From: JANRKG01 sp033763635
GTDB taxonomy: Bacteria > Cyanobacteriota > Cyanobacteriia > GCF-001939115
NCBI GenBank assembly: GCA_033763635.1
Contig: JANRKG010000083.1
Span: forward strand, 1 to 55,722
Direction: 5' to 3'
Length of the DNA: 55,722 nucleotides
Part shown: one piece after another, positions 27,025 through 35,763 of the stretch
Layout of the letters: each line of letters opens with the position of its first letter
How positions within the stretch are numbered: position 1 is the stretch's first letter
The notes under the pieces: generated by a model
Told to the model about the DNA's origin: nothing
What the model saw: the letters and a program-made list of their open reading frames with translations, nothing else
Database searches by the model: none
Translations under genes and position numbers: made by a program

Positions 27025-27137
27025 TAATTTCCGTAAGGTTACGTAGGATACCTAAATGATAGGAAAGTAGGGGAAAACACACGAACGAAGACAGGGGAAA
27101 AAGCAAGCTAAGTTTTGAGAAACTTGCTGTTTTGTAG

Positions 27138-27149
27138 ACTGTTAACAGT
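27138..27149. promoter_or_regulatory. Perfect 12-bp palindrome upstream of the BON gene
   Basis: ACTGTTAACAGT is a perfect palindrome 114 bases before the BON start, in the 453-base gap between the GvpF/L and BON genes. It could be an operator. An imperfect hairpin (about 27102-27128) lies just beside it on the BON side. No regulator is encoded next to it, so the role is open. Confidence 0.3.
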
Positions 27150-27340
27150 TCTGCCAAGAGCCTGTTAAATCTGGTTTCACTATGAATGTGAATTTATTAT
27201 GAACTAAATCTTTAAAATCATCCAGAGGGGAAATGGGGAACAATCCACTCTTTGTACCCTTTAAGGCAACCGTAAATCTGCTTATTTCGAACAAATGCGC
27301 TGCTAGCCTTACCTTGCTCTTCTACCCAATTTCCAGTCAA

Positions 27341-27450
27341 GGCGATTTCTTGAAAAGAATTTACCGATGAGTTGCCCTTCGGCTTCGCTCAGGGCACGAA
27401 CATTGCTTGAGCGGAGCCGAAACCAGCAGGGAAATTGTTTGCTGGAAATC
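27341..27450. repeat. Dispersed palindromic repeat, copy A
   Basis: This element of about 110 bases begins GGCGATTTCT and contains the inverted pair TTCGGCTTCGCTCA (27378-27391) and TGAGCGGAGCCGAA (27408-27421), which form a 14-bp stem with one G-U position. It aligns without gaps to copy B at 53871-53985; I count 84 identities in the first 100 bases. An inverted third copy lies at 32695-32776. It fills much of the 453-base gap downstream of the GvpF/L gene. Confidence 0.8.
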
Positions 27451-27477
27451 TCCCAATACTCATGAATTGTGCTGGAC

Positions 27478-28149
27478 CTACATAAAGTGATAGGGAGGCA
27501 GCGGGTCATCCAGAACAAATTGCCAACCTGGGCAGGCACTTTGCCAGTCGGTTAAGAAGTTTAGAATAGAAGACTCATCGGTGCGAGGGGCTAGGAGATA
27601 AATGCGAGCAGTGTCCTCCTGAGGTTCCCCAATGATGCCCTCCAGGGAAGACTGTAGAACGGCTCCCTTGAACGCTTCTAACTGGGCTTCCTGTTGTTGC
27701 TGCCACTCGATTTGGGAGGTGTAGCGCTGTTTCTTTGCCAGAAAGTAGGCCCGACCTGGAAGTTCTGTCAGAGGAGCGGTATCTTCTGGAGGAGGAAGGG
27801 GAATGAGCCGTAGCGTGTACTCGGCTTTTCCTTTAAGGTGACGCAGCTTATCGAGATATTCCTGACGGTGACTTTCGAGATGACGAGTCAGGGTTTCTAC
27901 GGAAAAAAATTGGGTTCCGAATCGTAGAGGCAATAAATCGGTTTGGGAGAAGAGGTTTTGAATAACGCGATCGTGGGCCAGCACTGCCTGAATCAAACGC
28001 TCATCACGCTGTTCTAGATCTTCCCAGGGAACTTCTAACTCAACAACGGCAGCCAGGTCGGGCGTTTGGATCATCCGCAGGGGTTCGATGATCCCCATTG
28101 GCAGAACTAACGGATTGTCCGGTTTTGGCAACAGGGCATAGACATACAT
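27478..28149 (-). CDS. Gas vesicle protein GvpF/GvpL family
   Basis: The protein has 223 residues. The family pattern is seen in MYVYALLP at the start, AAVVELEVPW, the AVLAHDRVIQNLF helix, LLPLRFGTQF (about 73-82), and LKGKAEYTLRLIPL, followed by the second ferredoxin-like domain to the end. GvpF/L proteins help seed GvpA assembly at the gas-vesicle wall. The gene follows the MazG-like gene by 20 bases and is likely co-transcribed with it. No gvpA, gvpN, gvpC or gvpK is in the window, so this is a GvpF/L protein outside a normal gas-vesicle cluster. Confidence 0.85.
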   Translation of the reverse strand: MYVYALLPKPDNPLVLPMGIIEPLRMIQTPDLAAVVELEVPWEDLEQRDERLIQAVLAHDRVIQNLFSQTDLLPLRFGTQFFSVETLTRHLESHRQEYLDKLRHLKGKAEYTLRLIPLPPPEDTAPLTELPGRAYFLAKKQRYTSQIEWQQQQEAQLEAFKGAVLQSSLEGIIGEPQEDTARIYLLAPRTDESSILNFLTDWQSACPGWQFVLDDPLPPYHFM

Positions 28150-28169
28150 AACAAATCAGGCATCGGCAG

Positions 28170-29705
28170 CTAAGGATAGGTAGAAGCCAGGGGATACAGA
28201 TGAAATCCCAGATGAAGTTGGAGGAATCCAGATTGCCAGTCTTCCTGATCCATCTTGCACTCAATTTGACATCCCCGTCTCAATAAGGGAAGTAGGGAAA
28301 TGGAGCCAAGCATCTGAAGGTCTAACCGTTCAAATAGCACCTCAATCCGTTCCGGTTCTTGACAAAACTCATGGTTGCGAGACTGAACAACCACAGTGGA
28401 ATTGAGCAGGGCTGGAGCCTGATCGAGGAGGTGTCCCGTTGCCAGATCCATCACCCAGATCTGACCATCGATCGTCAAATGAATCATCGCCAGTAGGCGC
28501 AATAATCCCGTTTCCCAATCTTGCTGGGGCTGCAAAACCCGCGCCGGAATCCCACTCATCAATTGGGTTAACTCTGGGGAAACACGGGTTAATTGCCAGA
28601 ACCATTGGGGGAGCCACCCACTTCCTAAACAATCTGTTTTTAAGAGAGGATGGGACTCATTTGCACTACTGGAATGCAAATGGTTGACGAGATGGTGGGC
28701 GATGTGGATGAATTGTTCGACGATCGCTTCTTCCTCTTGATCTAACAGAGCTTCCAGGGGATGGAGGGTTAGAAAACTGATCAACTGAGGGATGAGCAGT
28801 TCTTGAGTCACCTGCTGGAGGAAGGTAGGGTCTGTCAACCGGAGGGGAAACTCGGTAATGCTAGGGGGTTGGGACTCGTGATCAATCTTCCCCGGAAGGG
28901 AGAGGAGCCTCGGTTCTGGCGTGAACTCCAGATGCAGCCTTAACCGAACAACTCCTGCTTGCCAGGGCTGTCCGGGAACCAGCAAATCCGCTTCGGCCCC
29001 TGCCATAAACAGAGCAATATCAGGGGCAACGGCCTGGACCTGGCGGGTCAGGGATTGCAGCAGGTTTTCCCCCCAGATCGGAGCAGGGCAAAGGCTGCCC
29101 TGCTCCGATCGCACCACCTGATCCGTCAGGAACGTTTCGTGGGATAGGGAGTGGGTCACGAGATCGAGAGAACAGTCTGCGATCGGGGTTTTGACTTCGA
29201 GCACGGGAACGAGGCGCAGCATGCCAGACTGCCAGGATTCCCCCGGTTTGCAGACCTGGCCCGGAATCCCACCAACCAGTTGCATGATGTCATAGGAGGT
29301 CCGGGCGAGGCTCCAGAGCAAGCGGGGCGCGAGTTGTTCGATCGAACAGTAGTGTTGCAGAAAATCTTCCTGGGACGTGCCACCGATGGAGTGGAGGGGC
29401 AGGATCGGGACTGGGCTGTTTTGAACTGCGCTCCAAACCTCGTAGGCTTCTTCTAAAACATAGGGCGCGAGGTTTTGGGGGGTTTGTTCCAGGTTCGCGG
29501 GCCAGCCACTTCCGGGTGATCGTAAGTGATTCACCATGTCGATCAGGTGTAGCATTGCAGTGGCGATCGGCTCCGCGACGGTGAGGGTGGGAGCTTGTTC
29601 TGGGAAGGTTGGTTCAGCAAGCTTCAGGACGGTTTTGCTGATGGTCGCAGGATTGCCGGGTTCAGCAGAGGGGTGGGGGGTGTGGGTGGGAGGAGGTTCT
29701 AACAT
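28170..29705 (-). CDS. MazG-like protein with internal duplication and four W-x-x-G modules
   Basis: The protein has 511 residues. Residues 50-95 (LIDMVNHLRS, LEQTPQNLAPYVLEEAYEV) match the start of MazG nucleotide pyrophosphohydrolases, but where MazG has the second metal motif ExxD this protein reads Glu123-Gln-Leu-Ala126, so hydrolysis is doubtful. Beyond that, four similar modules end in W-[QE]-x-G-x-[LV]-[RQ]-L, with Trp158, Trp248, Trp397 and Trp490. The spacing (158 to 397, 248 to 490) shows a duplication of about 240 residues; a weak copy of the MazG-like helix (IHIAHHLVNHL) starts the second half. It heads a unit with the GvpF/L gene. Function unknown. Confidence 0.72.
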   Translation of the reverse strand: MLEPPPTHTPHPSAEPGNPATISKTVLKLAEPTFPEQAPTLTVAEPIATAMLHLIDMVNHLRSPGSGWPANLEQTPQNLAPYVLEEAYEVWSAVQNSPVPILPLHSIGGTSQEDFLQHYCSIEQLAPRLLWSLARTSYDIMQLVGGIPGQVCKPGESWQSGMLRLVPVLEVKTPIADCSLDLVTHSLSHETFLTDQVVRSEQGSLCPAPIWGENLLQSLTRQVQAVAPDIALFMAGAEADLLVPGQPWQAGVVRLRLHLEFTPEPRLLSLPGKIDHESQPPSITEFPLRLTDPTFLQQVTQELLIPQLISFLTLHPLEALLDQEEEAIVEQFIHIAHHLVNHLHSSSANESHPLLKTDCLGSGWLPQWFWQLTRVSPELTQLMSGIPARVLQPQQDWETGLLRLLAMIHLTIDGQIWVMDLATGHLLDQAPALLNSTVVVQSRNHEFCQEPERIEVLFERLDLQMLGSISLLPLLRRGCQIECKMDQEDWQSGFLQLHLGFHLYPLASTYP

Positions 29706-29903
29706 GCAACCGATGGGTAGGGGAATGAGAGCTTGCAGCGCACCCTGAAGGCATGACGGACATACCTCAATATGCCCGGATTAGGGGCTTCTTCTACTCT
29801 AATTCTCCGGGGATGGCTTGAAACAGGGAGGATTGTGATGGTTTGTTACTGATTGGGAAAGATTGTTGTCAGGAACATTCAGCAAAATAATAACCTGGCG
29901 ATC

Positions 29904-29959
29904 GGGTTTCGACTTTGCTCAACCTGGGAGAAATTGAGGGCTGAGCAAAGCCAAAGCCC
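29904..29959. repeat. Palindromic repeat, copy D (hairpin after the flotillin gene)
   Basis: Arms 29904-29921 and 29942-29959 (cores CTTTGCTCA and TGAGCAAAG) pair over 18 positions with three mismatches, around a 20-base loop. The arm sequence is related to copies A to C. It lies 32 bases after the flotillin stop and may act as its terminator. The bases just after it (GGTGACTGGTACTTTAT) recur with one change at 3664-3680, behind the ABC permease gene. Confidence 0.6.
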
Positions 29960-29990
29960 GGTGACTGGTACTTTATTAATTTGTCGATTC

Positions 29991-31916
29991 TTATGCGTCT
30001 GGAGGGGGTTGGGATGGGGTCACGATCGCCCCGTTCTCACTCGCAGTTTGATTTTGCAACAATTGTTTAACCTGACTGACGACTCCAGATAATTTTCCTT
30101 CGTCTAGCAAGGTGTTGATCAGGGAAAGGCCACTAGTGGACAGCAGCAGCTTATTGATATCTGAAACACCGCTGCCGTTGCTGCCACTTACGCCAGGGAA
30201 AGAATAGATGCGGGCATCCCCCAAAACTCCCGGTTGGGGGGCGAGGGCCTGAAGCACTTCAGGGAGACGTTCTGCCAGATCGGGCCACATGGTTGTCAGT
30301 AAGTTAGCAGTCAGGTTGGCGTTGCTGATCACGTTCTTCGCTTCCATCAATGCCCGTAATCCTTCGGCCTCCGCCAGGGACTTATCTCGGTTCGCCTCGG
30401 CCAGGGTCCGGATGGCTACGGCTTCCAGTTCAGCGGCTTGTTGCGCGATCTCCGCCTGTCGTCGGCGACGGAAAACATCAATTTCCACCACGTTTTGTTC
30501 CAGAACCCGTTTTTCCTGGGCGGTTTGTTCCGCTGCGATGACCGCCAATTTTTGGGAACGTTCCGCCTTTTCTACTTCGGTGGCAGTGATGACCCCGGAC
30601 TCTGCCTTGGCTTGCTGGGCTTCTGCCAGGAAACTTTCGCGGCGTTTGGTGGCGATCGCGATATTCAAATCTTCCTGGGCCAGTTTTGCCAGTCGCTCCG
30701 ATTCGGTCAGTTGCACCTGGGCCTGGAACTTGCTCGACTCTACGGCTTGCTGACGGGTGACTTCTGCGATCTGGGCTTCCTGTTGCTGAAGCGCCTGGGT
30801 GACTTTCAGTTGTTTGCTCCGTTCCTCCAGGGCGATGTCGGCTTCGATCTGGCTCTGTTGTACTGCCAGTCGCTTGCGAATTTCCTCTTCCTCGACGGCC
30901 TGATCTTGCAAAATTTTGGTGCGGCGAGTGGTCGCGGCCTCCCGGTCCTTGGATTCCTGGATTTCCCGTTCCTGTTGCGCCCGGAGAGCTTCCACCTGGA
31001 GTTCCTGTTCTAACCGGGCGGCTTCCTGTTCCTGGGCAATTTGCAGGGATCGCTTCCGGGCATCCAGTTCTTTTTGCTCGATTTCCACCTGGGTTTCCAG
31101 TTCCACTTCCCGTTTCTGCTGGATCGATCGCTGGATCGTTTCCGTCCGTAACCGAACCCCCTGCGCGTCAAAGAAATTGTTCGTGTCGTAGGTGTCGCTT
31201 TCCTGAACTTCCGAGATCGCGATGTTGTTGAGGGTCAAACCGACTTTGCTGAGATCCTGTTGCATCAACTCCAGCACTTTTTGGGCGAACCCCAACTTAT
31301 CGGAATCGATTTCTGCCAGATCTTTATTTTTGGCTGCGGCCCGAATGGCATCATCGGCCCGTTTTTCCAGTGCATTTTTAATGTCTTCGGGCGTAATCCG
31401 ATTATTTTGGGAGAGCCGAGCCGCAGCGGTCAGGACATCTTCTTCCGTTGCACTAATACAGACATATAATGTCACGCGCATATCGGCCCGCAGGTAATCT
31501 TTTGTGCGAACAGCCAGCTTTCCCGTCCGTTCCACGTCGATCGACAGTTCCCGTAGGGGCACCCGTGTCAGTTCATGAAAACCGGGAAGCACCACACAGC
31601 CCCCATTCAGGATAACCATTTTTCGTTTAACAAAAATTCCCCCGGTTCTCACAAAGGCTTCGTTATTGGGGGTAATGACGTAGACCCGTGTATAGGCCCA
31701 GACACTAAAGAGCAGGAGAAAAATCAGCCCTGCAACTAATCCTGGCAGAATGAGTAACCCACTTCCGCCAAGTTGTCCTATCAATGCCTGGGAGGGAGGG
31801 GCTGTTTGGGCGAGCAGGGGTTGCGGTTCCCGAAAGTCGGAGTCGGTTTGCTGAAGAGAGACTTCTTCCGGAGAAGCGATCGGTAAGGATTGAAGCAACG
31901 TGAACCAGAACAGCAT
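29991..31916 (-). CDS. Flotillin family protein (YqiK-like)
   Basis: I chose the ATG at 31916 (641 residues); the frame runs 50 codons further, but that part lies inside the YqiJ-like gene. A hydrophobic N-terminus leads to one membrane helix (about 50-75), then an SPFH/band-7 domain (about 75-260, with TRVPLRELSIDVE) and a long Ala/Glu/Gln-rich coiled coil (about 265-540, many EAxxAEA repeats). The order fits flotillins, which build membrane microdomains. The start overlaps the previous stop as TAATG, so the two proteins are made together, as in the E. coli yqiJ-yqiK pair. Confidence 0.88.
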   Translation of the reverse strand: MLFWFTLLQSLPIASPEEVSLQQTDSDFREPQPLLAQTAPPSQALIGQLGGSGLLILPGLVAGLIFLLLFSVWAYTRVYVITPNNEAFVRTGGIFVKRKMVILNGGCVVLPGFHELTRVPLRELSIDVERTGKLAVRTKDYLRADMRVTLYVCISATEEDVLTAAARLSQNNRITPEDIKNALEKRADDAIRAAAKNKDLAEIDSDKLGFAQKVLELMQQDLSKVGLTLNNIAISEVQESDTYDTNNFFDAQGVRLRTETIQRSIQQKREVELETQVEIEQKELDARKRSLQIAQEQEAARLEQELQVEALRAQQEREIQESKDREAATTRRTKILQDQAVEEEEIRKRLAVQQSQIEADIALEERSKQLKVTQALQQQEAQIAEVTRQQAVESSKFQAQVQLTESERLAKLAQEDLNIAIATKRRESFLAEAQQAKAESGVITATEVEKAERSQKLAVIAAEQTAQEKRVLEQNVVEIDVFRRRRQAEIAQQAAELEAVAIRTLAEANRDKSLAEAEGLRALMEAKNVISNANLTANLLTTMWPDLAERLPEVLQALAPQPGVLGDARIYSFPGVSGSNGSGVSDINKLLLSTSGLSLINTLLDEGKLSGVVSQVKQLLQNQTASENGAIVTPSQPPPDA

Positions 31917-32593
31917 TATGAATCCCCTTTCTGTGACGCTTGTGAGGTGGATGAATTCAACCAGTTTTGTTCGTCCAAGCTGTTGCGAACGATGACGAAG
32001 TAGACCTGCTCCCGACGATCGATCACTAACACCTTGTCTCCTAAGACGGGCCGCACCGTTGCCCATTCTGGAAAGACTGCATTGATGGAAACCAGATTTC
32101 GGGCGGCATCAATGGCATTGACCTGCCCAATGCGTCCATCGCGATCGTCTGGGATCACAGCGGAACTGACCGTTCCGTTACACCCAATCAGGCGATCGGC
32201 ACTGACATCTTCGCCAAAGGTTGCCAGGGCTTTTCCCATTGGGCGGGCCAGTAATCCTCCGCCTGCCACTGCCAGTCCCAGCGACACCCCCAATACGGCT
32301 CCACTCAGCAGATTTCCCGGCATCTGACCGAAAATTCCGGCGATCGTGACGTTCAGCATCCAGCCAAAAAGTCCCCAGAGGCTCAAGTCTGTGGCGAGTA
32401 GCAAGATCAACGGTGCTTTCCCAAAGCCGATCCAGCCTAATGCCTGACCCATCTCAAATCCACCATCCCCCTCTGCATCCAGATCCCCATCTCCGTCCCC
32501 ATCATCCCCGCCGGAGACAATAACGAGGAGAAACAGACCGATCCCCATTCCCAGGAACAGCCAATAGGGTAAATTGGCAGGATGAAAGAGCAT
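31916..32593 (-). CDS. YqiJ/NfeD-like membrane protein with OB-fold (DUF1449)
   Basis: The protein has 225 residues, with a first membrane helix (about 10-27), an acidic Asp/Gly loop (GGDDGDGDGD, 28-45), two more helices (about 58-80 and 92-116) and a C-terminal OB-fold (about 130-205, with IGCNGTVSS and RPVLGDKVLVIDR). Proteins of this type partner flotillins. The TAATG junction with the flotillin gene supports this. No protease domain of the long NfeD type is present. Confidence 0.82.
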   Translation of the reverse strand: MLFHPANLPYWLFLGMGIGLFLLVIVSGGDDGDGDGDLDAEGDGGFEMGQALGWIGFGKAPLILLLATDLSLWGLFGWMLNVTIAGIFGQMPGNLLSGAVLGVSLGLAVAGGGLLARPMGKALATFGEDVSADRLIGCNGTVSSAVIPDDRDGRIGQVNAIDAARNLVSINAVFPEWATVRPVLGDKVLVIDRREQVYFVIVRNSLDEQNWLNSSTSQASQKGDS

Positions 32594-32694
32594 AATCGCC
32601 CAATAGAGTTTGCAAACTTAGTTACAGTTCAGGTTTAGCCTACCCTGAAGCTCTTCTCTTTTTACTAAAGATCTATTAAGAAGCGATCGGTTAA

Positions 32695-32776
32695 GCAGAT
32701 TTTTAGAAAACAAATTCCCCGCTGGTTTCGGCTTCGCTCAAGCAGCATGTGTGCCCTGGAGCGGAGTCGAAGCCCT
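32695..32776. repeat. Dispersed palindromic repeat, copy C (inverted and shorter)
   Basis: Read on the minus strand, this stretch matches the centre and right part of copy A: the segment CCGCTGGTTTCGGCTTCGCT corresponds to CTGCTGGTTTCGGCTCCGCT there, with the second arm GGAGCGGAGTCGAAG at about 32757-32771. It lies in the 395-base gap upstream of the YqiJ-like gene. A reading frame across it (32703-32915) is not credible. I see no other gene in the gap. Confidence 0.7.
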
Positions 32777-32988
32777 CGTCTAGCCTGAAGTTAAGCATTG
32801 AGTGTGAGTCTGAATCCTCTTCGCCTCCATAGGAAATAGCCTCACTTGTTACAAGTAAGGCTGAAAAGGATTGATATGATTTGCTACACCTTTTTGCAGA
32901 CATGATTTGCTGCATAGTAGAGTGCCACTGAAAAATTCTCTAAATTAATTTGGCAGATACGTGAACGGTAGGCTGCTGAAGCAACAAA

Positions 32989-33885
32989 CTATGCTTCGGC
33001 TTCGACTTTTTTGCCCGTTAGTTGGCGGCGTAGCGAGAACGCGGTGCCACCGAGAAACGCTAATCCCAATAGGGACGAGGGTTCAGGGACAGAGGTAGGG
33101 GGAGTCGGCGTAATTTCTCGAACTAACTTCTGTTTAACGGCTTGTTCAAAAGTATCGAAGGTAGATGCGGCAATGACAAATGCGCCATTCCCTCCCTTAA
33201 TATTGTTGCTGTACCAATTCAGTAAGCTCTGATCATTTGCCAGAATGGGCAGTCCATTAATTGCATCAATCCCCTTTGCCAGAGCTGCATTCCGGGCGAC
33301 ACTTGTTGAGGTTTCCCCAGTCCCATCCCCAGAGACATCAATGACCTGTCGGGTTGAGTTGAACCCATTTTGCACACTTCCGGTTTCTGTCCCAAATAAA
33401 GGAGTTGCGTAGGTTATGGCCGCGCCAGGAGCCGTGCCTCCACCAAAGGGGCGAGAGGTTGCGTTGATGGCATTTGCAAAACTTTGAGCAGCCGCAAGAC
33501 TGTCAATCAGCGTCCAGCCTACCGCTTGTGTCTGTAAAGTCGTTGAAGACCAGTAGATGAGGTTAACGGCGATTTTGCCAATTGGCCCCCCACTGATGGC
33601 AGACCATAGGGTGATGTCTTTGAACGCATTCACGTAGCCTTGTTTTTGTAAGTTAAATTCATTGGCGTTGATACTGCCTGAGACATCTACCAGCAGGGAC
33701 AATTCCAGATCAACGGCGATCGGGTTATTGGGATCTCCGTTGGTCAATGCTCCATTCCCAAGAGTGATCGTTGCCGCCTGAACGGGTTTCACAAAAAATG
33801 AAGAACCCAGCGTCATTAAGGTTGTAAAGGCTACAAGTGACAATTGGACCGCGATTGACTTCGAGACAACTGTTTTACTTTTCAT
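32989..33885 (-). CDS. PEP-CTERM secreted protein with VWA-like DUF1194 domain
   Basis: I chose the ATG at 33885 (298 residues) because AGGAG lies 8 bases upstream; a TTG one codon earlier is unlikely. The signal peptide ends near VQAA (about residue 38). The DUF1194 domain (about 55-245) has the MIDAS-like motif DVSGSI and the later DVSGDGTGE. The C-terminus is a sorting tail: VPEPSS, a hydrophobic helix (LLGLAFLGGTAFS) and basic RR. PEP-CTERM proteins are exported and processed by exosortase, often in exopolysaccharide settings. The gene is monocistronic, with 335 bases upstream that hold only the ndh hairpin. Confidence 0.88.
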   Translation of the reverse strand: MKSKTVVSKSIAVQLSLVAFTTLMTLGSSFFVKPVQAATITLGNGALTNGDPNNPIAVDLELSLLVDVSGSINANEFNLQKQGYVNAFKDITLWSAISGGPIGKIAVNLIYWSSTTLQTQAVGWTLIDSLAAAQSFANAINATSRPFGGGTAPGAAITYATPLFGTETGSVQNGFNSTRQVIDVSGDGTGETSTSVARNAALAKGIDAINGLPILANDQSLLNWYSNNIKGGNGAFVIAASTFDTFEQAVKQKLVREITPTPPTSVPEPSSLLGLAFLGGTAFSLRRQLTGKKVEAEA

Positions 33886-34129
33886 CAAATGATCTCCTGA
33901 TTAAAAGTGAATGCACTAGGAACTCATGTCCCTGGAGTAAGAAAAAAGAGGATTCAGTGCATGTGAGGATATCCTGACAAGTAATTCTCTTTTTCCGCAG
34001 AGTGAGCATCACTTTCTCACAGAAGAAATACAGATAATCCCCCTCCTCTTTATCAGAACTTTGTATGAAGAAAGTTGAATCTACGAATTTTCTCTGAAAA
34101 ATGCTGAGATTTTCTCCGCATACAAGGGT

Positions 34130-34163
34130 TTTAGGTTGGGATCAGTAAGCTTCCCAACCTAAA
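34130..34163 (-). terminator. Hairpin downstream of the NDH-2 gene
   Basis: TTTAGGTTGGGA (34130-34141) and its exact complement (34152-34163) form a 12-bp stem with a 10-base loop, 60 bases after the NDH-2 stop. There is no T-run, so it may be a terminator of the type that depends on the stem alone, or an mRNA-stabilising end. Confidence 0.6.
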
Positions 34164-34223
34164 CCTCCAAGGAGCCTGGGCGGTCTATGAAATTTTGGTA
34201 AATCATGCAGGTAAAGGGCTGAT

Positions 34224-35555
34224 TTACGAGAAGTTCTGCTTTCGATCGGGCGGATCTTGAGAGGCTGAAGCTTGAAACGATGCCCCCATGCTGGAGAAGC
34301 CAGGTTGAATTAACCGCACTGAACGATCGTTAAAGAAGTAGGCGTGGAGCCAGCTAATCAGCAGCAGCAGCCGATTCCGAAACCCCGGTAGGTACACGAG
34401 ATGTACCGTCAACCACATCAGCCAGGGGAGAAACCCCGTCAGCAGGACCGGGCCAACTTTCCCTACCCCTGAAAAACAGCCGATGATCGCCAATCTACCT
34501 TTATTGAAATACTGAAAGGGTTGAGGATCGCGCCCCCGCATCTGTCTCTGAATATTGCGAGCGACCGTTACTCCAGCCTGTAATGCTTCAGGTGCAACCC
34601 CTGCCAGTGGTTTTCCCTGCTGTTCGATATGGGCAGTGTCTCCGATCGCATACACTTCTGGATACCCTGGCACCTGGAGCGTCGGTCGCACAAAAACTCG
34701 ATTGCGGGTTGCAGTCGGTAAGTGTTCTGTCCCTGCTAGCAAATTGGCATCCAGTCCAGCAGTCCAGATGACGGTTTCAGTAGGAATTTTTTGTCCATTG
34801 GTCAGATACACGGTATCTTCTGTGACGCGATTGACGCGTGCTTGCAAATACACCTCTACTCCAATTTGGCGAAGTCGCTTGCGGGTATAGTCTCCTAACG
34901 AGGAAGGGAGTTCTGCCAGCAACCGATCGCCCGCATGGAGCAGAATAATCTGCACTTGCCGTAAGTCCAGCGTGGAGTAATCTCGTTTCAGGGGGCCTCG
35001 AATGAGTTCAGTCAGCGCACCTGCCACCTCAATGCCTGTTGCGCCACCCCCCACGATTGTAAAGGTGAGTAACTGCTGTCGGCGTTGGGGATCGGGTTCC
35101 CAGGCAGCGGCTTCAAACTGTTTGAGAATATGGCTGCGTAGGACGATCGCATCCTCTAAACTTCCCAACAATAAACCGTGTTGCGCCACCCCCGACACCC
35201 CCAGAAATTGGGGTTTGCTTCCGGTTGCCAGCACGAGATAGTCGTAGGGCAACGGTCCGCCCTCCGTCTCCACGATCCGGTTTTTCAGATCGACCCGCTG
35301 CACGGTGGTTCGCAAAAAACGCACCCCTGCCCTCGACGATCGGGGTGCAAACCGTCGTAGGAGAGTGCGAATGGGAAGGGTTGCCTGCCCGGGTTCAATC
35401 TGAGCGGTGGCAACCTGGTAGAGCAAGGGGACAAAGGTATGGTAGTTGTGTTGGTCAATCAGCAAAACCTCAGCACCCGATCGCCCCAGGGATTGAGCCG
35501 CTTGTAATCCAGCAAATCCAGCCCCGACAATGATCACTTTTGGGGAATGTTGCAC
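34224..35555 (-). CDS. ndh: Type 2 NAD(P)H dehydrogenase (NDH-2)
   Basis: The GTG at 35555 is preferred (443 residues) because GAGG sits 7 bases before it; the frame extends nine codons to a TTG. The first Rossmann motif is VIIVGAGFAG at 7-16, the second TIVGGGATG near residue 166, and IWTAGLDA and YAIGDTAHIE bind FAD. The C-terminus carries amphipathic hydrophobic stretches (LPWLMWLTVHLVYLPGF) that hold the enzyme to the membrane. NDH-2 passes electrons from NAD(P)H to plastoquinone without proton pumping and is thought to sense redox state in cyanobacteria. Which of the ndbA/B/C types it is cannot be told. Confidence 0.88.
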   Translation of the reverse strand: MQHSPKVIIVGAGFAGLQAAQSLGRSGAEVLLIDQHNYHTFVPLLYQVATAQIEPGQATLPIRTLLRRFAPRSSRAGVRFLRTTVQRVDLKNRIVETEGGPLPYDYLVLATGSKPQFLGVSGVAQHGLLLGSLEDAIVLRSHILKQFEAAAWEPDPQRRQQLLTFTIVGGGATGIEVAGALTELIRGPLKRDYSTLDLRQVQIILLHAGDRLLAELPSSLGDYTRKRLRQIGVEVYLQARVNRVTEDTVYLTNGQKIPTETVIWTAGLDANLLAGTEHLPTATRNRVFVRPTLQVPGYPEVYAIGDTAHIEQQGKPLAGVAPEALQAGVTVARNIQRQMRGRDPQPFQYFNKGRLAIIGCFSGVGKVGPVLLTGFLPWLMWLTVHLVYLPGFRNRLLLLISWLHAYFFNDRSVRLIQPGFSSMGASFQASASQDPPDRKQNFS

Positions 35556-35763
35556 AACGAAACCTCGATGCGTGGGTTGCAAGAAGGAACGGAGGGTTGA
35601 TTATTCGATCATCAATGGGTTAGCAGAATAAACCCCAATATTTTTGTATCCAGGGTTACGTTCTTCCGAAAGTGATTTGTATACAGTATGCAGTGAAAAA
35701 GTCAGGGGTTAGAAATCAGAATGCCAGGATGCCCTTGATTTGATGCCTCTGATTTCTTGATTC

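Noticed and set aside
31917..32066. 50-codon N-terminal extension of the flotillin
   Set aside because: It lies inside the YqiJ-like gene; the TAATG junction gives a natural start and a proper membrane N-terminus.
32703..32915. A 70-codon minus-strand frame between the YqiJ-like and PEP-CTERM genes
   Set aside because: It runs through the palindromic repeat copy C, has no ribosome site and its product looks random.
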